IMG/VR virus record: IMGVR_UViG_3300032236_001859
Span: 62,001-126,000 of that record
Direction: 5' to 3' (one strand)
DNA: 64,000 nt
From: a virus
A program made the position numbers and the translations under genes. The notes below the pieces were generated by a model, which saw only the letters and a program-made list of their open reading frames with translations, made no database searches and was not told the DNA's origin. This document shows, in pieces, positions 24,129 to 33,102 of the stretch (position 1 is the stretch's first letter; every line of letters begins with the position of its first letter).

Positions 24129-25730
24129 CTATCGGGAAACAATGGTTACCCCCACGTTCGCCGGCGGGCACGTAAAGAAGGTGTTCAGAGGAGAGAATCC
24201 CTTGGCGTAATCCGTGGGGATCGTGAGGAATGACGAATTGGCGAGGATCACGTTGGTGAGATCAGGTGCCAAGATGGTGGCGTTGAGGACGACGTCGGCG
24301 ACCTCCCCAGATGCGATCAAGGGGGATACCGCGGTGTAAATTGTATAGGGGCTCAGACGGGCAACCCCGAAGTTCAACGCATTGATTGCATTGGATACCG
24401 CGGTCTGGACTTCTGCGATAACCGGTGAGACCCCACCAGGTGGGATCTGGATCTCAAGGGACACCCCGACCATGCAGGGCACCCCGGCTCGAACATAGAT
24501 ATCGGTTCCAGAGGGGCGGACCCCGAGGGCGTAAGAGTAATTCCCGACGGCATCGATCGATGGCATGTAGAGGACATCGACGTCGTACTCTGCTGAGGAT
24601 CCCGCGGGGACATCCGTGGTCAGCGTGGTGTCCGTGAAGACAACGCGGAGATCAACGATGCCGCTGTAATTGAGATCTGAGGTCTTCAGTGTTGTCGGGG
24701 TAAAGACGAGGCCTTGCAGCTTCAGGGGGACCATGCTGACGGGGACGTCACCCTGCGCCCCGGGTGTATTGATTGGGCGGATGAACTGGACGCGATAGAT
24801 ACCTGCGGAGTCCGGGTTAAAGATCGTGAATGCGCGTTGGCGCCCAGTGGACGCCGCAGTAGCCGTGACTCTCAAAGTCTTCTGCACTGGAAACGCTGAG
24901 GTCTTGCACCAGATGTCTTCCTTGGAGCCCTGCGAGGTCCCAAAGACATTCCCACGATCCCGGGTCATCAGACCACTGCCGATGCCGATGACTGCGGTTT
25001 TGATTCCAGCAAACTGGGCATTCAAGGCGGCCTGGATGTGATCGGGACCCCCGAAGGTCTTCGCGGTGACACCATCCTGAGCCCTGGCCAAGAGTTCAGA
25101 TGTGGTCTCTGTATCCTGGCCACCCGTGAAGTCCGTGGCTGCCATGGCGGTTTCCATGCCATCGATGGGGGCCGTGATGGTCAACGCGGTACCCGCACTG
25201 ATGAGCCCAGCGCTACCCGATGTCGTCGCGATCACGGGAACCGTGAACTCGTATTTGCCATCGGCACGGGGGATCAGGATCTTTTGTGTTGAAGTCTCGG
25301 CGACCCCACTGCCGGCGCGGAGGACTCGAATGAAGTCAGATGTCTGATAGGTGACCCCATTGGCACCGAAGAGGTAGCCCGAGGGGATCACATAGGTTGT
25401 GTTGAGGTTGACAACGATGCGCACTGGACCCGACGCCGGGGAGGCCTGGCGTCGGGTGATGTAATAGTTTGAGATCAAGGAGTCCACTTTGGCGGCGTCG
25501 ACATCTACCAAGTTGTCAGCGATGGCCTGCAAGGAAAACGACTTGTTAAGGGCATCAAAGTTGGCGTCGTGAACCGCGGCCATCTGGGCTTCATTTTCGA
25601 CGACGAGACCAGAGATCGCGGAACCATCGGCGAGATCCAAGGTGGGATCACGTTCGATGAGCACTGCCTTCACGAACTCCTTGGCGGCCTGAAAGGTTTC
25701 AGCAGAGATCGGTGCGGTTAGGACTGTCAT
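24129..25730 (-). CDS. Baseplate J-like protein
   Basis: The 533 aa product shows the pattern of the baseplate J / gp47-type family, which forms the wedge ring around the tail hub. It has an N-terminal helical part (AAKEFVKAVLIERDPTLDLA, then GSAISGLVVENEAQMAAVHD). The family's Arg/Ala/Ser linker (ITRRQASPASGPVRIVV) leads into strands with YVIPSGYLFGANGVTYQTS. The C-terminus has EVQTAVSNAINALNFGVARL, the typical end helix before the last strand (SPYTIYTAVSPLIASGEVAD). ATG 25730 overlaps the stop of the 135 aa gene (ATGA). Its location between gp25-like and fibre genes agrees. Confidence 0.8.
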   Translation of the reverse strand: MTVLTAPISAETFQAAKEFVKAVLIERDPTLDLADGSAISGLVVENEAQMAAVHDANFDALNKSFSLQAIADNLVDVDAAKVDSLISNYYITRRQASPASGPVRIVVNLNTTYVIPSGYLFGANGVTYQTSDFIRVLRAGSGVAETSTQKILIPRADGKYEFTVPVIATTSGSAGLISAGTALTITAPIDGMETAMAATDFTGGQDTETTSELLARAQDGVTAKTFGGPDHIQAALNAQFAGIKTAVIGIGSGLMTRDRGNVFGTSQGSKEDIWCKTSAFPVQKTLRVTATAASTGRQRAFTIFNPDSAGIYRVQFIRPINTPGAQGDVPVSMVPLKLQGLVFTPTTLKTSDLNYSGIVDLRVVFTDTTLTTDVPAGSSAEYDVDVLYMPSIDAVGNYSYALGVRPSGTDIYVRAGVPCMVGVSLEIQIPPGGVSPVIAEVQTAVSNAINALNFGVARLSPYTIYTAVSPLIASGEVADVVLNATILAPDLTNVILANSSFLTIPTDYAKGFSPLNTFFTCPPANVGVTIVSR

Positions 25731-26134
25731 GGGACTCTCTCAAGGGGGAACGTGATGACGACATCACCGTTTTGCGTCACAAGTCTGACAACCAGCTTCG
25801 TCGTGTAATCTGGGTTGACAGTGGCTGACTCGAGAACTGCACGGACGATCTGTTCATGATCTGGGTACCCGGATTGATCCCCGAGCTGCCTGACGACCTC
25901 AGATGCCGCCAGCGCGAATTGCTGACGTAGTTTAGCCGTGGTGAGCAAGCGGCCAGTGCGATACAGCCGCGGGAAATCGGTGCCGCGATCTCGGGTGGCA
26001 TTGAAGTCGGAGAAGAAGATGGAAGCAAAGCGGGTAATCAGTTTAGGTGAGTTCTCGAGAACACGCCCCGGAGATGCCCATGCCACCTGGGTAGCCGCAC
26101 CCTGTTCTCTGAAAATGGCGAGATCCGTGGTCAT
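25727..26134 (-). CDS. Possible gp25/W-like baseplate wedge protein, 135 aa
   Basis: ATG 26134, coupled by ATGA. The size and position just before the J-like gene match the gp25/W family. So does the sequence pattern: N-terminal ENSPKLITRFASIFFSDFN, a GTDFPRLYR loop, a helical AAKLRQQFALAASEVVRQL-type stretch, and C-terminal strands ending DVVITFPLERVP. In known baseplates this protein joins sheath to wedge. The similarity is positional and structural, not by a diagnostic motif. Confidence 0.55.
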   Translation of the reverse strand: MTTDLAIFREQGAATQVAWASPGRVLENSPKLITRFASIFFSDFNATRDRGTDFPRLYRTGRLLTTAKLRQQFALAASEVVRQLGDQSGYPDHEQIVRAVLESATVNPDYTTKLVVRLVTQNGDVVITFPLERVP

Positions 26135-26562
26135 ACCGTGGCTTCTTCAGTCTTCGGTGGGATGCCCTCGGGGGCATCGTTGTTGAGTACGAGAGTTTCG
26201 AGTTGGAGATCCCTGCGGGTGCCATCTTCGAGCTCACCCAGGAGTCTCGCAAGGGCATCGGCCCTGGACACCCTGACCACTGCTGCAGTTCTCTTCGCGG
26301 CCTCGAGGAGATGAAGCTGGGGGTAGGCTCCCAAGGGGTAGTCAATTTTGGTGCCTTGTCCAAGCACCGTATAGATCTCCCAGATCTCAGCCTGGATTCC
26401 AGCGGGATCGGGGTCCTTGCTGGAATCCAGCTCAAGTGGGGATGCAAAATCCCCGTTGTTGAGGCCTTGACGTGTGGCCTCCAAGAACTCCCGCCGCTGG
26501 GACATCCAGGCCTCGAAGTCCTTATGGATACCACGAATCTTGGGTTCAGCCATGGAAAGCAT
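26131..26562 (-). CDS. Hypothetical protein, 143 aa, baseplate operon
   Basis: ATG 26562 is preferred because AGGAAAGG lies just upstream; ATG 26553 (MAEPKIRGIHKDFEAW) is the alternative. The product is helical: IHKDFEAWMSQRREFLEATRQ, an Asp/Pro-rich linker (ELDSSKDPDPAGIQAE), then AQLHLLEAAKRTAAVVRVSR-type helices. Its start overlaps the end of the sigma-like gene by 17 bases and its end is coupled to the gp25-like gene. It may be a small adaptor of the baseplate or of the sigma-like protein. No family is recognised. Confidence 0.6.
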   Translation of the reverse strand: MLSMAEPKIRGIHKDFEAWMSQRREFLEATRQGLNNGDFASPLELDSSKDPDPAGIQAEIWEIYTVLGQGTKIDYPLGAYPQLHLLEAAKRTAAVVRVSRADALARLLGELEDGTRRDLQLETLVLNNDAPEGIPPKTEEATV

Positions 26563-27568
26563 CCAACCTTTCCTGGATCCTGGTGGCGCGTTGAGACACC
26601 GCACCAGGGGTGAGCTTGAGGCGTTTCGCTATGGCTCCGTTGGTGAGTTTGGGGGCTCCACGGTAACCGGTACGATACGATAGAATTACCTTATCGGTTT
26701 CATCGAGGTCATGATAAGTCGCATCAACCCATTCATCGTAGGGATCCGTGGATGATGTCGCGATCTCTGGGGTATCGTCATCATCATCACCGAGACCATC
26801 TTCGTATGCAGAAGACGAGATCCCCTTGCGCATGAGACCACGAACCTTGGTGATTCGCTTCACCGGGATCCCCGTGATCTCGGCGAGGCGTTCATCGCTG
26901 ACCTCGGTGCCGACGACATCGCCGGCTCGGGAGATCGCATCGATAAGAGCCCGGCTGTCCTTCCGCATGCGCTCCGGCATCGGTAAGGGGTCAGTGATCT
27001 TGGGACCCTCGTGCTGGAGCCTCTGGAGCTGCCGGAACACGTGGGTCTTGAGATCGACACCCACATTGGGGTTAAAGGACTTCACGGCCTCTGCAGCGAT
27101 GAGCCTGGCCCTGTGGGCGACCACGGGAGTCTGTACGGGGGCAAAGCTCGTCAGCGCCTTCTGGATCGTGGGCTGTAGGGTATTGACCACTGCTCTGAGA
27201 TTCTCAGGCCTGGGGTCTCCCTGATAAGCCGTGAAGCTCTCATTCCATGTATTTTTAGACGAAGTTGTCGGGGAACCCTTCGGGCTCTGGGGTAACGACT
27301 GTGACGGTTCCAGTCCCTTTTGCGGCGCCTTTGGGGGCTGTGCCGACACTGATGAAGTTTGAACTGTATTTCGGCTTGGTTGGAGTTGATGCGATTGTGG
27401 TTGTTGGAGTGCTGGTTCCCCCGGCGACGGGGTGCTCGTCGAGTCGGCGTCCTGCGTAGGCTTCGGCCCATAGCGGATGCTGAAAGGTGATGCTTCTTTG
27501 GCCATCACTAGATCGAGTAAATCTAGTGGCCTCGACATCGGCGGCCTGATGTTGTTTCGACCTGACAT
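26546..27568 (-). CDS. Sigma-70 family-like protein within the baseplate operon
   Basis: From ATG 27568 (GGAGGT 5 bases upstream) the product is 340 aa. Residues 1-105 are a Ser/Thr/Pro/Gln-rich, probably disordered region. The rest follows the sigma-70 domain order. A region-2-like part has NLRAVVNTLQPTIQKALT, then AEAVKSFNPNVGVDLKTHVF. A region-3-like part has LPMPERMRKDSRALIDA and VSDERLAEITGIPVKRITKV. A region-4-like helix-turn-helix has ETDKVILSYRTG...LTNGAIAKRLKLTPGAVSQR. It could direct host RNA polymerase to phage promoters, be carried in the virion, or have become a structural part. The first 314 bases overlap the 3' end of the upstream gene in another frame. An alternative start further in has no ribosome site. 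Confidence 0.7.
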   Translation of the reverse strand: MSGRNNIRPPMSRPLDLLDLVMAKEASPFSIRYGPKPTQDADSTSTPSPGEPALQQPQSHQLQPSRNTVQTSSVSAQPPKAPQKGLEPSQSLPQSPKGSPTTSSKNTWNESFTAYQGDPRPENLRAVVNTLQPTIQKALTSFAPVQTPVVAHRARLIAAEAVKSFNPNVGVDLKTHVFRQLQRLQHEGPKITDPLPMPERMRKDSRALIDAISRAGDVVGTEVSDERLAEITGIPVKRITKVRGLMRKGISSSAYEDGLGDDDDDTPEIATSSTDPYDEWVDATYHDLDETDKVILSYRTGYRGAPKLTNGAIAKRLKLTPGAVSQRATRIQERLDAFHG

Positions 27569-29030
27569 ACATGACCTCCAGTTGGGTACCCGCCTGCTTT
27601 GCAGCTGCATCGAGAATTAGCGTAATGCCTTCGACTGCCCCGTACATCGAGGTGCCCTCGTCGATTGGGGTACCTGCAATAGTTGGGTAAACCAACCGGA
27701 CGGGGGTACATAAACCGATATCCATCCGCAAAGGGCAGTCCACTGCAAGAAGACGTCCGACATAGGTCTGTCTTAGTGCGAGTTCTCTGGCGTATGGGTC
27801 CCCGTAAAAACGAAGGTCCCCGTCGGTGACACGCCCTATCAAGGGGCTCTTGAGCCATGCAGGGGCTGGGAGAGTCGTAAACAGCCCAACGGAGTTTCCG
27901 TTGGGGTCAATGGTATTCTTAGCCTGGATAACCCCTTTTCGGCGGAATCCACCGAGAATACTTACCGCCGAGGTATCCGCCCCGGCTTCACCAACCTGCC
28001 CATTGGGGTTATCAATAAACACGAGTCCAGCTACCACAGATGTGCTCTGCGTTACCCAGCTTGCTCTGATGATCGTGGATGGCCAAAGTGGTTTATGTAA
28101 ATCTGTGGGTGCGAATGGTGTGTACGGTACCACTCCTATCCCAGCGCCATGCTCAATTATTGAGAAAAAGAAGTCGTCTGCCAAGGCCTGTGACTTTGAT
28201 AGCATGCTTTGCTGCACAAGGTCTTTGTGGAACTCTGCGCTTAAATAGCCGTGAACGACTTCAGCCATGGTCTCGTTAAAAATACCACCTTTTAGACTGC
28301 CCTGTATCAGATCTAATGCGTTTTTCGCCGCAACTGTCCCAGGCACTGCCAAATAACTTTGAGCGGCCTCGGCAGCTGCGTCATTCCCCCCGTCTGCGAG
28401 AAAACGTACATACGCGTTCTGCAGCCCAAACTTATCCTGGGCCTGGTGATTCAATACAAATGAAAACGCGTCTGTTATACCTGCCCAGAAATCACGTTGG
28501 AATATCTCAAAATCAATAGACCCTTCATACGAGTTATTGGTTGTTTCCACTAACTCGTCTGTCCGCAGGTACGCGGACGTAGTGTTTGAAAAATGAAGGG
28601 CTCCCGTGGCCAGGTATAGTAAGCGTGAAACGATCACAACTCGTAAGTTGAACTTACCGTTGGCGAGATCACTGGGGCCTCCATCATCGACTACCCCAGT
28701 TATGAGATCATGGTCCCCTGCTTTTAGCAGGAGGTCAGATGACCCCTTGGGTCCGCGCAGTGAATAAACATCTGAATCGAAACGAATGACTACTGTTGCC
28801 GGGGTTCCCTTGACGAACACAAAGTCCGCTGGGATTGCCTTGGTGCCCTTTGGGTTTCTCGCATTAACGCCTACTGCGAGGTCAACCACCGCCTTGGTCT
28901 CAATACGTGAGTATCGAACCACTATTTTCACAGCAGCGTATGACTTACCATCAATCGTCACCCATGCTGAGAATGACGTGGGTACAGTCGGGAGATTCCC
29001 CTGCCGCATGTACTGGGTTAGGTCGGTCAC
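27255..29030 (-). CDS. Putative baseplate hub-region protein, 591 aa
   Basis: GTG 29030 overlaps the upstream stop (GTGA). The N-terminal part (LPTVPTSFSAWVTIDGKSYA) is beta-rich. The middle has a helical region (LVQQSMLSKSQALADDFFFS) and the C-terminal third returns to beta strands (GAVEGITLILDAAAKQAGTQ). The size, the fold pattern and the position two genes after the tape measure protein suit a hub (gp27/D-like) protein, but no diagnostic motif is seen. The last 100 residues or so (Thr/Pro/Gly/Lys-rich) are low-complexity and are translated from bases that also encode the start of the sigma-like protein. Codon and base use differ from the flanking genes. Confidence 0.55.
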   Translation of the reverse strand: MTDLTQYMRQGNLPTVPTSFSAWVTIDGKSYAAVKIVVRYSRIETKAVVDLAVGVNARNPKGTKAIPADFVFVKGTPATVVIRFDSDVYSLRGPKGSSDLLLKAGDHDLITGVVDDGGPSDLANGKFNLRVVIVSRLLYLATGALHFSNTTSAYLRTDELVETTNNSYEGSIDFEIFQRDFWAGITDAFSFVLNHQAQDKFGLQNAYVRFLADGGNDAAAEAAQSYLAVPGTVAAKNALDLIQGSLKGGIFNETMAEVVHGYLSAEFHKDLVQQSMLSKSQALADDFFFSIIEHGAGIGVVPYTPFAPTDLHKPLWPSTIIRASWVTQSTSVVAGLVFIDNPNGQVGEAGADTSAVSILGGFRRKGVIQAKNTIDPNGNSVGLFTTLPAPAWLKSPLIGRVTDGDLRFYGDPYARELALRQTYVGRLLAVDCPLRMDIGLCTPVRLVYPTIAGTPIDEGTSMYGAVEGITLILDAAAKQAGTQLEVMYVRSKQHQAADVEATRFTRSSDGQRSITFQHPLWAEAYAGRRLDEHPVAGGTSTPTTTIASTPTKPKYSSNFISVGTAPKGAAKGTGTVTVVTPEPEGFPDNFV

Positions 29031-29743
29031 GCGGCACCACCCAGGGTCGCCACGGCAGCTGACAACTTGTCGAGCGTTAATGGGGCTGCTCTGTATATCT
29101 TTTCGATTCGAGGCGACATCAACCCCAATAGGGGTGCCTCCACAGTTGGCAGCCGAGATACCGCCTCAAGCAACCACGGCGCCACAATGGCCTGACGGAT
29201 CAGAGTCCAGGTGTCATGCAGATGAAACTGCGTCCCGTAAAATGTGATAACACCCTTTTGATCTGGGAGTTCTATTACTGGTGACCTATCTGTGTATGAG
29301 AACGCAGACGTGGACTGGCGACCGCGATCATCCGAGATCCTGACCTCAGCGGTACCCGCACCGACTGAAATGGTCTCAATGAACCAAGAGCCGACATCTG
29401 GCGTTAGGGGGGATGTTCCGAAGACGAGAGTAGGCACCGGGGCAATGCCGCGCGCTGTAACAACGCCTGCGCTGACCGCGAATAGTGATCGCAGCGTCTC
29501 TGCCGTATAGGTTACCCGGACATCCCTTGCCAGGATGACCTCAGAGAGCGGGGAGTTCATGAGCCCATAGGTTAGCTGAACACAGCGTAGAAAATGCTCA
29601 CGTCTTCCGAGGCCGGAACCTATGATTGCGTTCCTTACCGCGGTCTCCGCCGACCCCATCGCACGTGGGGTAAAGGATGACCACACGATATCCCCTGGGG
29701 AACCCGCGATGTTGTCCAGCCTGACCAAAAAGTCGTTTATCAT
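29027..29743 (-). CDS. Tail/baseplate protein, 238 aa
   Basis: ATG 29743 (MINDFLVRLDNIAG) is chosen because it overlaps the upstream stop as ATGA and has GGAG just upstream; ATG 29755 is possible. The product has an N-terminal helical part (AETAVRNAIIGSGLGRREHF), a beta middle (VGSWFIETISVGAGTAEVRI) with a GRQSTSAFSY loop, and a C-terminal helical end (RIEKIYRAAPLTLDKLSAAV). No family is recognised. It lies in the compositionally distinct block 27.3-32.7 kb with the tape measure gene and probably belongs to the tail tip. Confidence 0.6.
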   Translation of the reverse strand: MINDFLVRLDNIAGSPGDIVWSSFTPRAMGSAETAVRNAIIGSGLGRREHFLRCVQLTYGLMNSPLSEVILARDVRVTYTAETLRSLFAVSAGVVTARGIAPVPTLVFGTSPLTPDVGSWFIETISVGAGTAEVRISDDRGRQSTSAFSYTDRSPVIELPDQKGVITFYGTQFHLHDTWTLIRQAIVAPWLLEAVSRLPTVEAPLLGLMSPRIEKIYRAAPLTLDKLSAAVATLGGAA

Positions 29744-30225
29744 GCCATACTCCATGCCGCGAATTGTAACTGGCTTCGCACCACGGTGCCTTCATGCGCC
29801 TGAGCATTCAAGGCGAGTTCTAGGAGGTACCCTGCGTAGACGTTCTCCCCTATCGCCAGTGTGAGCGGGTTTAACCTGCCATTCTGGAACTTGTTGGCCC
29901 CATACCAGGCCTGGATGGCCTTTACAGTATCAGTGGTTTCTGCCCCGTTTACACCACAGACCTTACCATGCACAAGCCCTACACTCATCATGCCAACATC
30001 ATCCCCAAATGGGATTGCGAATAAAGATTTATCTAGGGTGGTCTGGAACTGCGCCAGCACTTTCTCCCTGAGCTCAACTGTAGTCACGAACCCAGAGTTC
30101 TCGAACTTTCCGCCGGAACTGGCATCTCCTTGAATCTTGAGATTGAAGGTCTGCGCCTCGGAATCAGCATCTATGGCTACGATGCGACCCGGCATGGATG
30201 AGAAGATCGCTGTTCCGTTTGGCAT
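29740..30225 (-). CDS. Tail tip/hub-associated protein, 161 aa
   Basis: ATG 30225 sits in a TGATG overlap with the tape measure stop. The beta-rich sequence (VLAQFQTTLDKSLFAIPFGDDVGMMSVG, broken here by its Gly turns) and the closing pattern GYLLELALNAQAHEGTVVRS, then QFAAW, look like a tube-fold protein. In those the last strand often reads as hydrophobics alternating with charges after a Y-x-GYL helix. A tube-initiator or hub-ring role directly after the tape measure would be expected in contractile tails. The assignment is by fold impression only. Confidence 0.5.
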   Translation of the reverse strand: MPNGTAIFSSMPGRIVAIDADSEAQTFNLKIQGDASSGGKFENSGFVTTVELREKVLAQFQTTLDKSLFAIPFGDDVGMMSVGLVHGKVCGVNGAETTDTVKAIQAWYGANKFQNGRLNPLTLAIGENVYAGYLLELALNAQAHEGTVVRSQLQFAAWSMA

Positions 30226-32735
30226 CAGTTATTCCCATTTACAAATGGAGTAAGTCTTTGGTATTTGATGTTGCTACTTAGATTTTCATTGCTGGCAGCC
30301 TGGTCCACTACCACCTCCGCATTCCACCCAGGAACCGGTGTCAATTTTATTGTCACCCCTACTTCCTGGCGTGCCGTCTTCTGTGCTTTCCCACCACTGC
30401 CATCGTCGTTTTTTGAAGCCTGTTCCATTGCGAGTTTTGTTAGCCCTGCCCCAGCTTTCTTCAATCCCTCGGCACCCCAGTTCTCCAGGCGGTCAAACAT
30501 CTCACCGCCCCACCTGCCAAGGAAAGACCCAGACCCCAGTGTCTTCAGTCCTAGTTTGTGCATCTCGCGTTCAGCGGCATGCAATCGAGGGCTGAGTGCA
30601 TCCAGCCGCTCCTGATCGCCCGTTGCCTTAGAAACCTCTACCTGCGTGTTGTAAAACTCGAGGAGGGTGGCACTCAGTTTCTTCCGCTGGCTCGCAGGGG
30701 CTCGCTCAAGGGTGTTTAGCACGTTCGCGCGATCTGCTGGCAGCATTAAATGTGAGGATTCCAACAACCCCATCAGTGCCTTGGAACTTGTAAGATCAGT
30801 TGTGCCACTCTTCAGATGGGCGAGCGCCTCGCCCATCCCGCTCACACTAAGAGTACCAGTCAGCAATGAAGCTATATTTTGCTTCATCACTTCTGCTTCC
30901 CTTTCTGGCCTAAGGTTTTCAGCTACACGCATGGAGTTCAGGCGATATATCGCAGCGTCGGCGCGGTGCCCATTCGCAGCAAAAACTGACTTGAGCTCAT
31001 CGTGCGAGAGATCCAACCCAGTTGCTTTTGCGGCGGCCGCGAACTTGGCCTCGTCATCTGCACTCAAGATGAGCTTGTTCCCTAGCCCATGTAAGACCTG
31101 CGCAGCATCGAGGTCCATACCCGCGAACTTCTGATATACACCTGCCAGGCCAATTCGCTTCCCCTTTACGGAAACGTACCCGGTTCGTTTAAGTGCTTGT
31201 AGCTGCCCCTCGCTGATCCCGCTATCCTCGAACCTTGAGAGGTCATACCCTGCGGCTGCCAACGCAGTCAAGGCATCTGTCATCTGTGCGGGGTCTGCTG
31301 CTCGACTGCGTGACAATAAAGCCCTGCCCTGCGCAGTCCCCAGCTTCTGCATCATCTTGGCACCCCCGTCAGGACTGTTCAGGGCGTCGCCAATGAAATC
31401 TTTGAAATCTGGGTCGGTATAACCCCAGGCCACAGCACGCATGAGATCAGAGCTCTGCGCTCTGACATTGTCCATCGCCATGCGGCTTCCCGCCGCTGCC
31501 AACGTGGAACTCACTCCATGTACCCCGGCATCATTGAGGGTCTGCCCGGTCAGTCGCATAGTAGCCTGTGACATCGAGGCAGTGGCAATGTTTATGAGTT
31601 GATTACCTCCGAACTGCCGAGTTATCACGGTGCCAGCATCCAGCATTTGTTTGGATGTCATACCGGCGGCTTCACCCAGCGCTTTCAGATTGCGCAGGAT
31701 GTCTTGAAAGTTTGCGGCATCGGCGCTGCTACCAGGGATCATCCCAAGTTGCGCTGCGAGTTCGCCTCGCTGTCCTACCGACATGCCTTCACCAAGAGTC
31801 GAACCCAGCGTGGAAATTACGCGTGCTACATTGGCACCCCCCTGCACAGTGGCCCCGGCGAGACGCAGGGCTTTCATCTCAGCCTCGAGATCCGCTGAAG
31901 AAAATTTCCCAGAACCAACACGCGCTGTCAACGTCTCAGTAGCCTTGTCCTTGAGATACTTCCCCTTCAGACTTCCCGAGTAATCCAGTGCGTTGAGATC
32001 CACTGCGATAGCCATTGTTTCAGCGAAGTCATCCATGTTCATGCCGGATGTAAGCACGTTATCCCGAAGCATGAAATCCCCGAGATCACCACCCGCATCT
32101 CCGTAATGTTGCCCCCGGTAGTTCAACCTTGAGCGCTCTTGCAACGTGTTCTTCAGATGCCCGGCCATCGCGCTATCAAGGCGGTGCATGACATTGCGCC
32201 CACGCTGAGCTGCGATTATCCCAGCGCCACCACGCCCAGTCATCAAATTAGGATCCACAAGTCGTGCAGCGTCGGATACCAGCCCACCAGTGAGTTGGTC
32301 TATCATGGGGGCGCCAGACATCAGTATGTTCGCAAACATACTGCCCTGCTGCAGCCCCAGCGCACCTACGGCAACCCTACCCAAATCCTGGGTGCCCAGC
32401 GACATCATGACTTGAGCGTACTCGCGTGACTGCACTTCTCGAATGGGGTCTGCGGTTCCGCGTGCCAAGTTAATACGATTTACAACATCTGCCCAATTCA
32501 GCCCACCTCCACTGGCGGATTGGAAGACCATGGGCAAGAGCATGTCACCAACCATGCCTGCCATTCCGGCGCCTTCGCCGAAACGTCCAAGTGTCTGGGC
32601 AAGACTGAAACCTTGCGATGCCGAGATATCCGGGGCAGTGAATCTTGGCCGATAATTCCCCGACGCAGATCCCGGGTTCTGCATGAGGCCTTGGAGCCCC
32701 TGGAGCATCTCAGGACTTAGACTGGATAGATCCAT
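30225..32735 (-). CDS. Tail tape measure protein
   Basis: The 836 aa product is the longest in the tail core. It is almost entirely helical and Ala/Leu/Gly/Met-rich, with repeated stretches such as GAALGLQQGSMFANILMSGA-like hydrophobic helices near the N-terminus (about residues 100-150). A lysine- and alanine-rich helical end (WGAEGLKKAGAGLTKLAMEQ) precedes a short beta tail. Tape measure proteins run through the tube, set its length and help DNA entry. The two overlapping chaperone genes directly upstream are the usual partners. ATG 32735 lies 26 bases inside the end of the upstream frame. It belongs to the block with atypical composition. Confidence 0.75.
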   Translation of the reverse strand: MDLSSLSPEMLQGLQGLMQNPGSASGNYRPRFTAPDISASQGFSLAQTLGRFGEGAGMAGMVGDMLLPMVFQSASGGGLNWADVVNRINLARGTADPIREVQSREYAQVMMSLGTQDLGRVAVGALGLQQGSMFANILMSGAPMIDQLTGGLVSDAARLVDPNLMTGRGGAGIIAAQRGRNVMHRLDSAMAGHLKNTLQERSRLNYRGQHYGDAGGDLGDFMLRDNVLTSGMNMDDFAETMAIAVDLNALDYSGSLKGKYLKDKATETLTARVGSGKFSSADLEAEMKALRLAGATVQGGANVARVISTLGSTLGEGMSVGQRGELAAQLGMIPGSSADAANFQDILRNLKALGEAAGMTSKQMLDAGTVITRQFGGNQLINIATASMSQATMRLTGQTLNDAGVHGVSSTLAAAGSRMAMDNVRAQSSDLMRAVAWGYTDPDFKDFIGDALNSPDGGAKMMQKLGTAQGRALLSRSRAADPAQMTDALTALAAAGYDLSRFEDSGISEGQLQALKRTGYVSVKGKRIGLAGVYQKFAGMDLDAAQVLHGLGNKLILSADDEAKFAAAAKATGLDLSHDELKSVFAANGHRADAAIYRLNSMRVAENLRPEREAEVMKQNIASLLTGTLSVSGMGEALAHLKSGTTDLTSSKALMGLLESSHLMLPADRANVLNTLERAPASQRKKLSATLLEFYNTQVEVSKATGDQERLDALSPRLHAAEREMHKLGLKTLGSGSFLGRWGGEMFDRLENWGAEGLKKAGAGLTKLAMEQASKNDDGSGGKAQKTARQEVGVTIKLTPVPGWNAEVVVDQAASNENLSSNIKYQRLTPFVNGNN

Positions 32736-33102
32736 CTTTCAAGGCCTTCTCGATGAGGTCGGGTCGGAACGTGAGATACCAATCCACGATATCGTCGATT
32801 GGCTCATACGCATTCTGTTGAGATCCCAGACGATACCAAGGCATCAGGGTTCCCCTGAACCCCTCGACCCCTTTGATCGCATACTCTTGGAGAACCGCGG
32901 GGCCTTGATCAGTACGCAGCGCCATCGTGGCGATCTGCCGGATTGCATCGATCTCGCCTACTTTATTTGTGAGCGTGCGCTCGAAAGCCTGGAGCCTGAA
33001 TCGCAGGCCCAGCCATTCCTTGTGTGTACCCCGCCATGACTTGAAATCTACGAAGCCGGCCCCGCAGGCGTGAACCATTAGGTAGCGGAATCGGCTTCCC
33101 AA
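32710..33102 (-). CDS. Tail assembly chaperone, frameshift extension (second frame)
   Basis: This frame lies -1 relative to the 272 aa gene and overlaps its end. It stays open about 50 bases upstream of the overlap and has no credible start: only a TTG at 33102 with no ribosome site. The expected product is therefore a fusion made by ribosomal frameshifting at the T5 run (33101-33105), as with the G/GT proteins that chaperone the tape measure in many tailed phages. The visible part is about 130 aa, beginning GSRFRYLMVHACGAGFVDF. It is followed by basic helices and an Asp/Tyr-rich segment (NAYEPIDDIVDWYLTFRPDL). Confidence 0.7.
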   Translation of the reverse strand: MGSRFRYLMVHACGAGFVDFKSWRGTHKEWLGLRFRLQAFERTLTNKVGEIDAIRQIATMALRTDQGPAVLQEYAIKGVEGFRGTLMPWYRLGSQQNAYEPIDDIVDWYLTFRPDLIEKALKDGSIQSKS

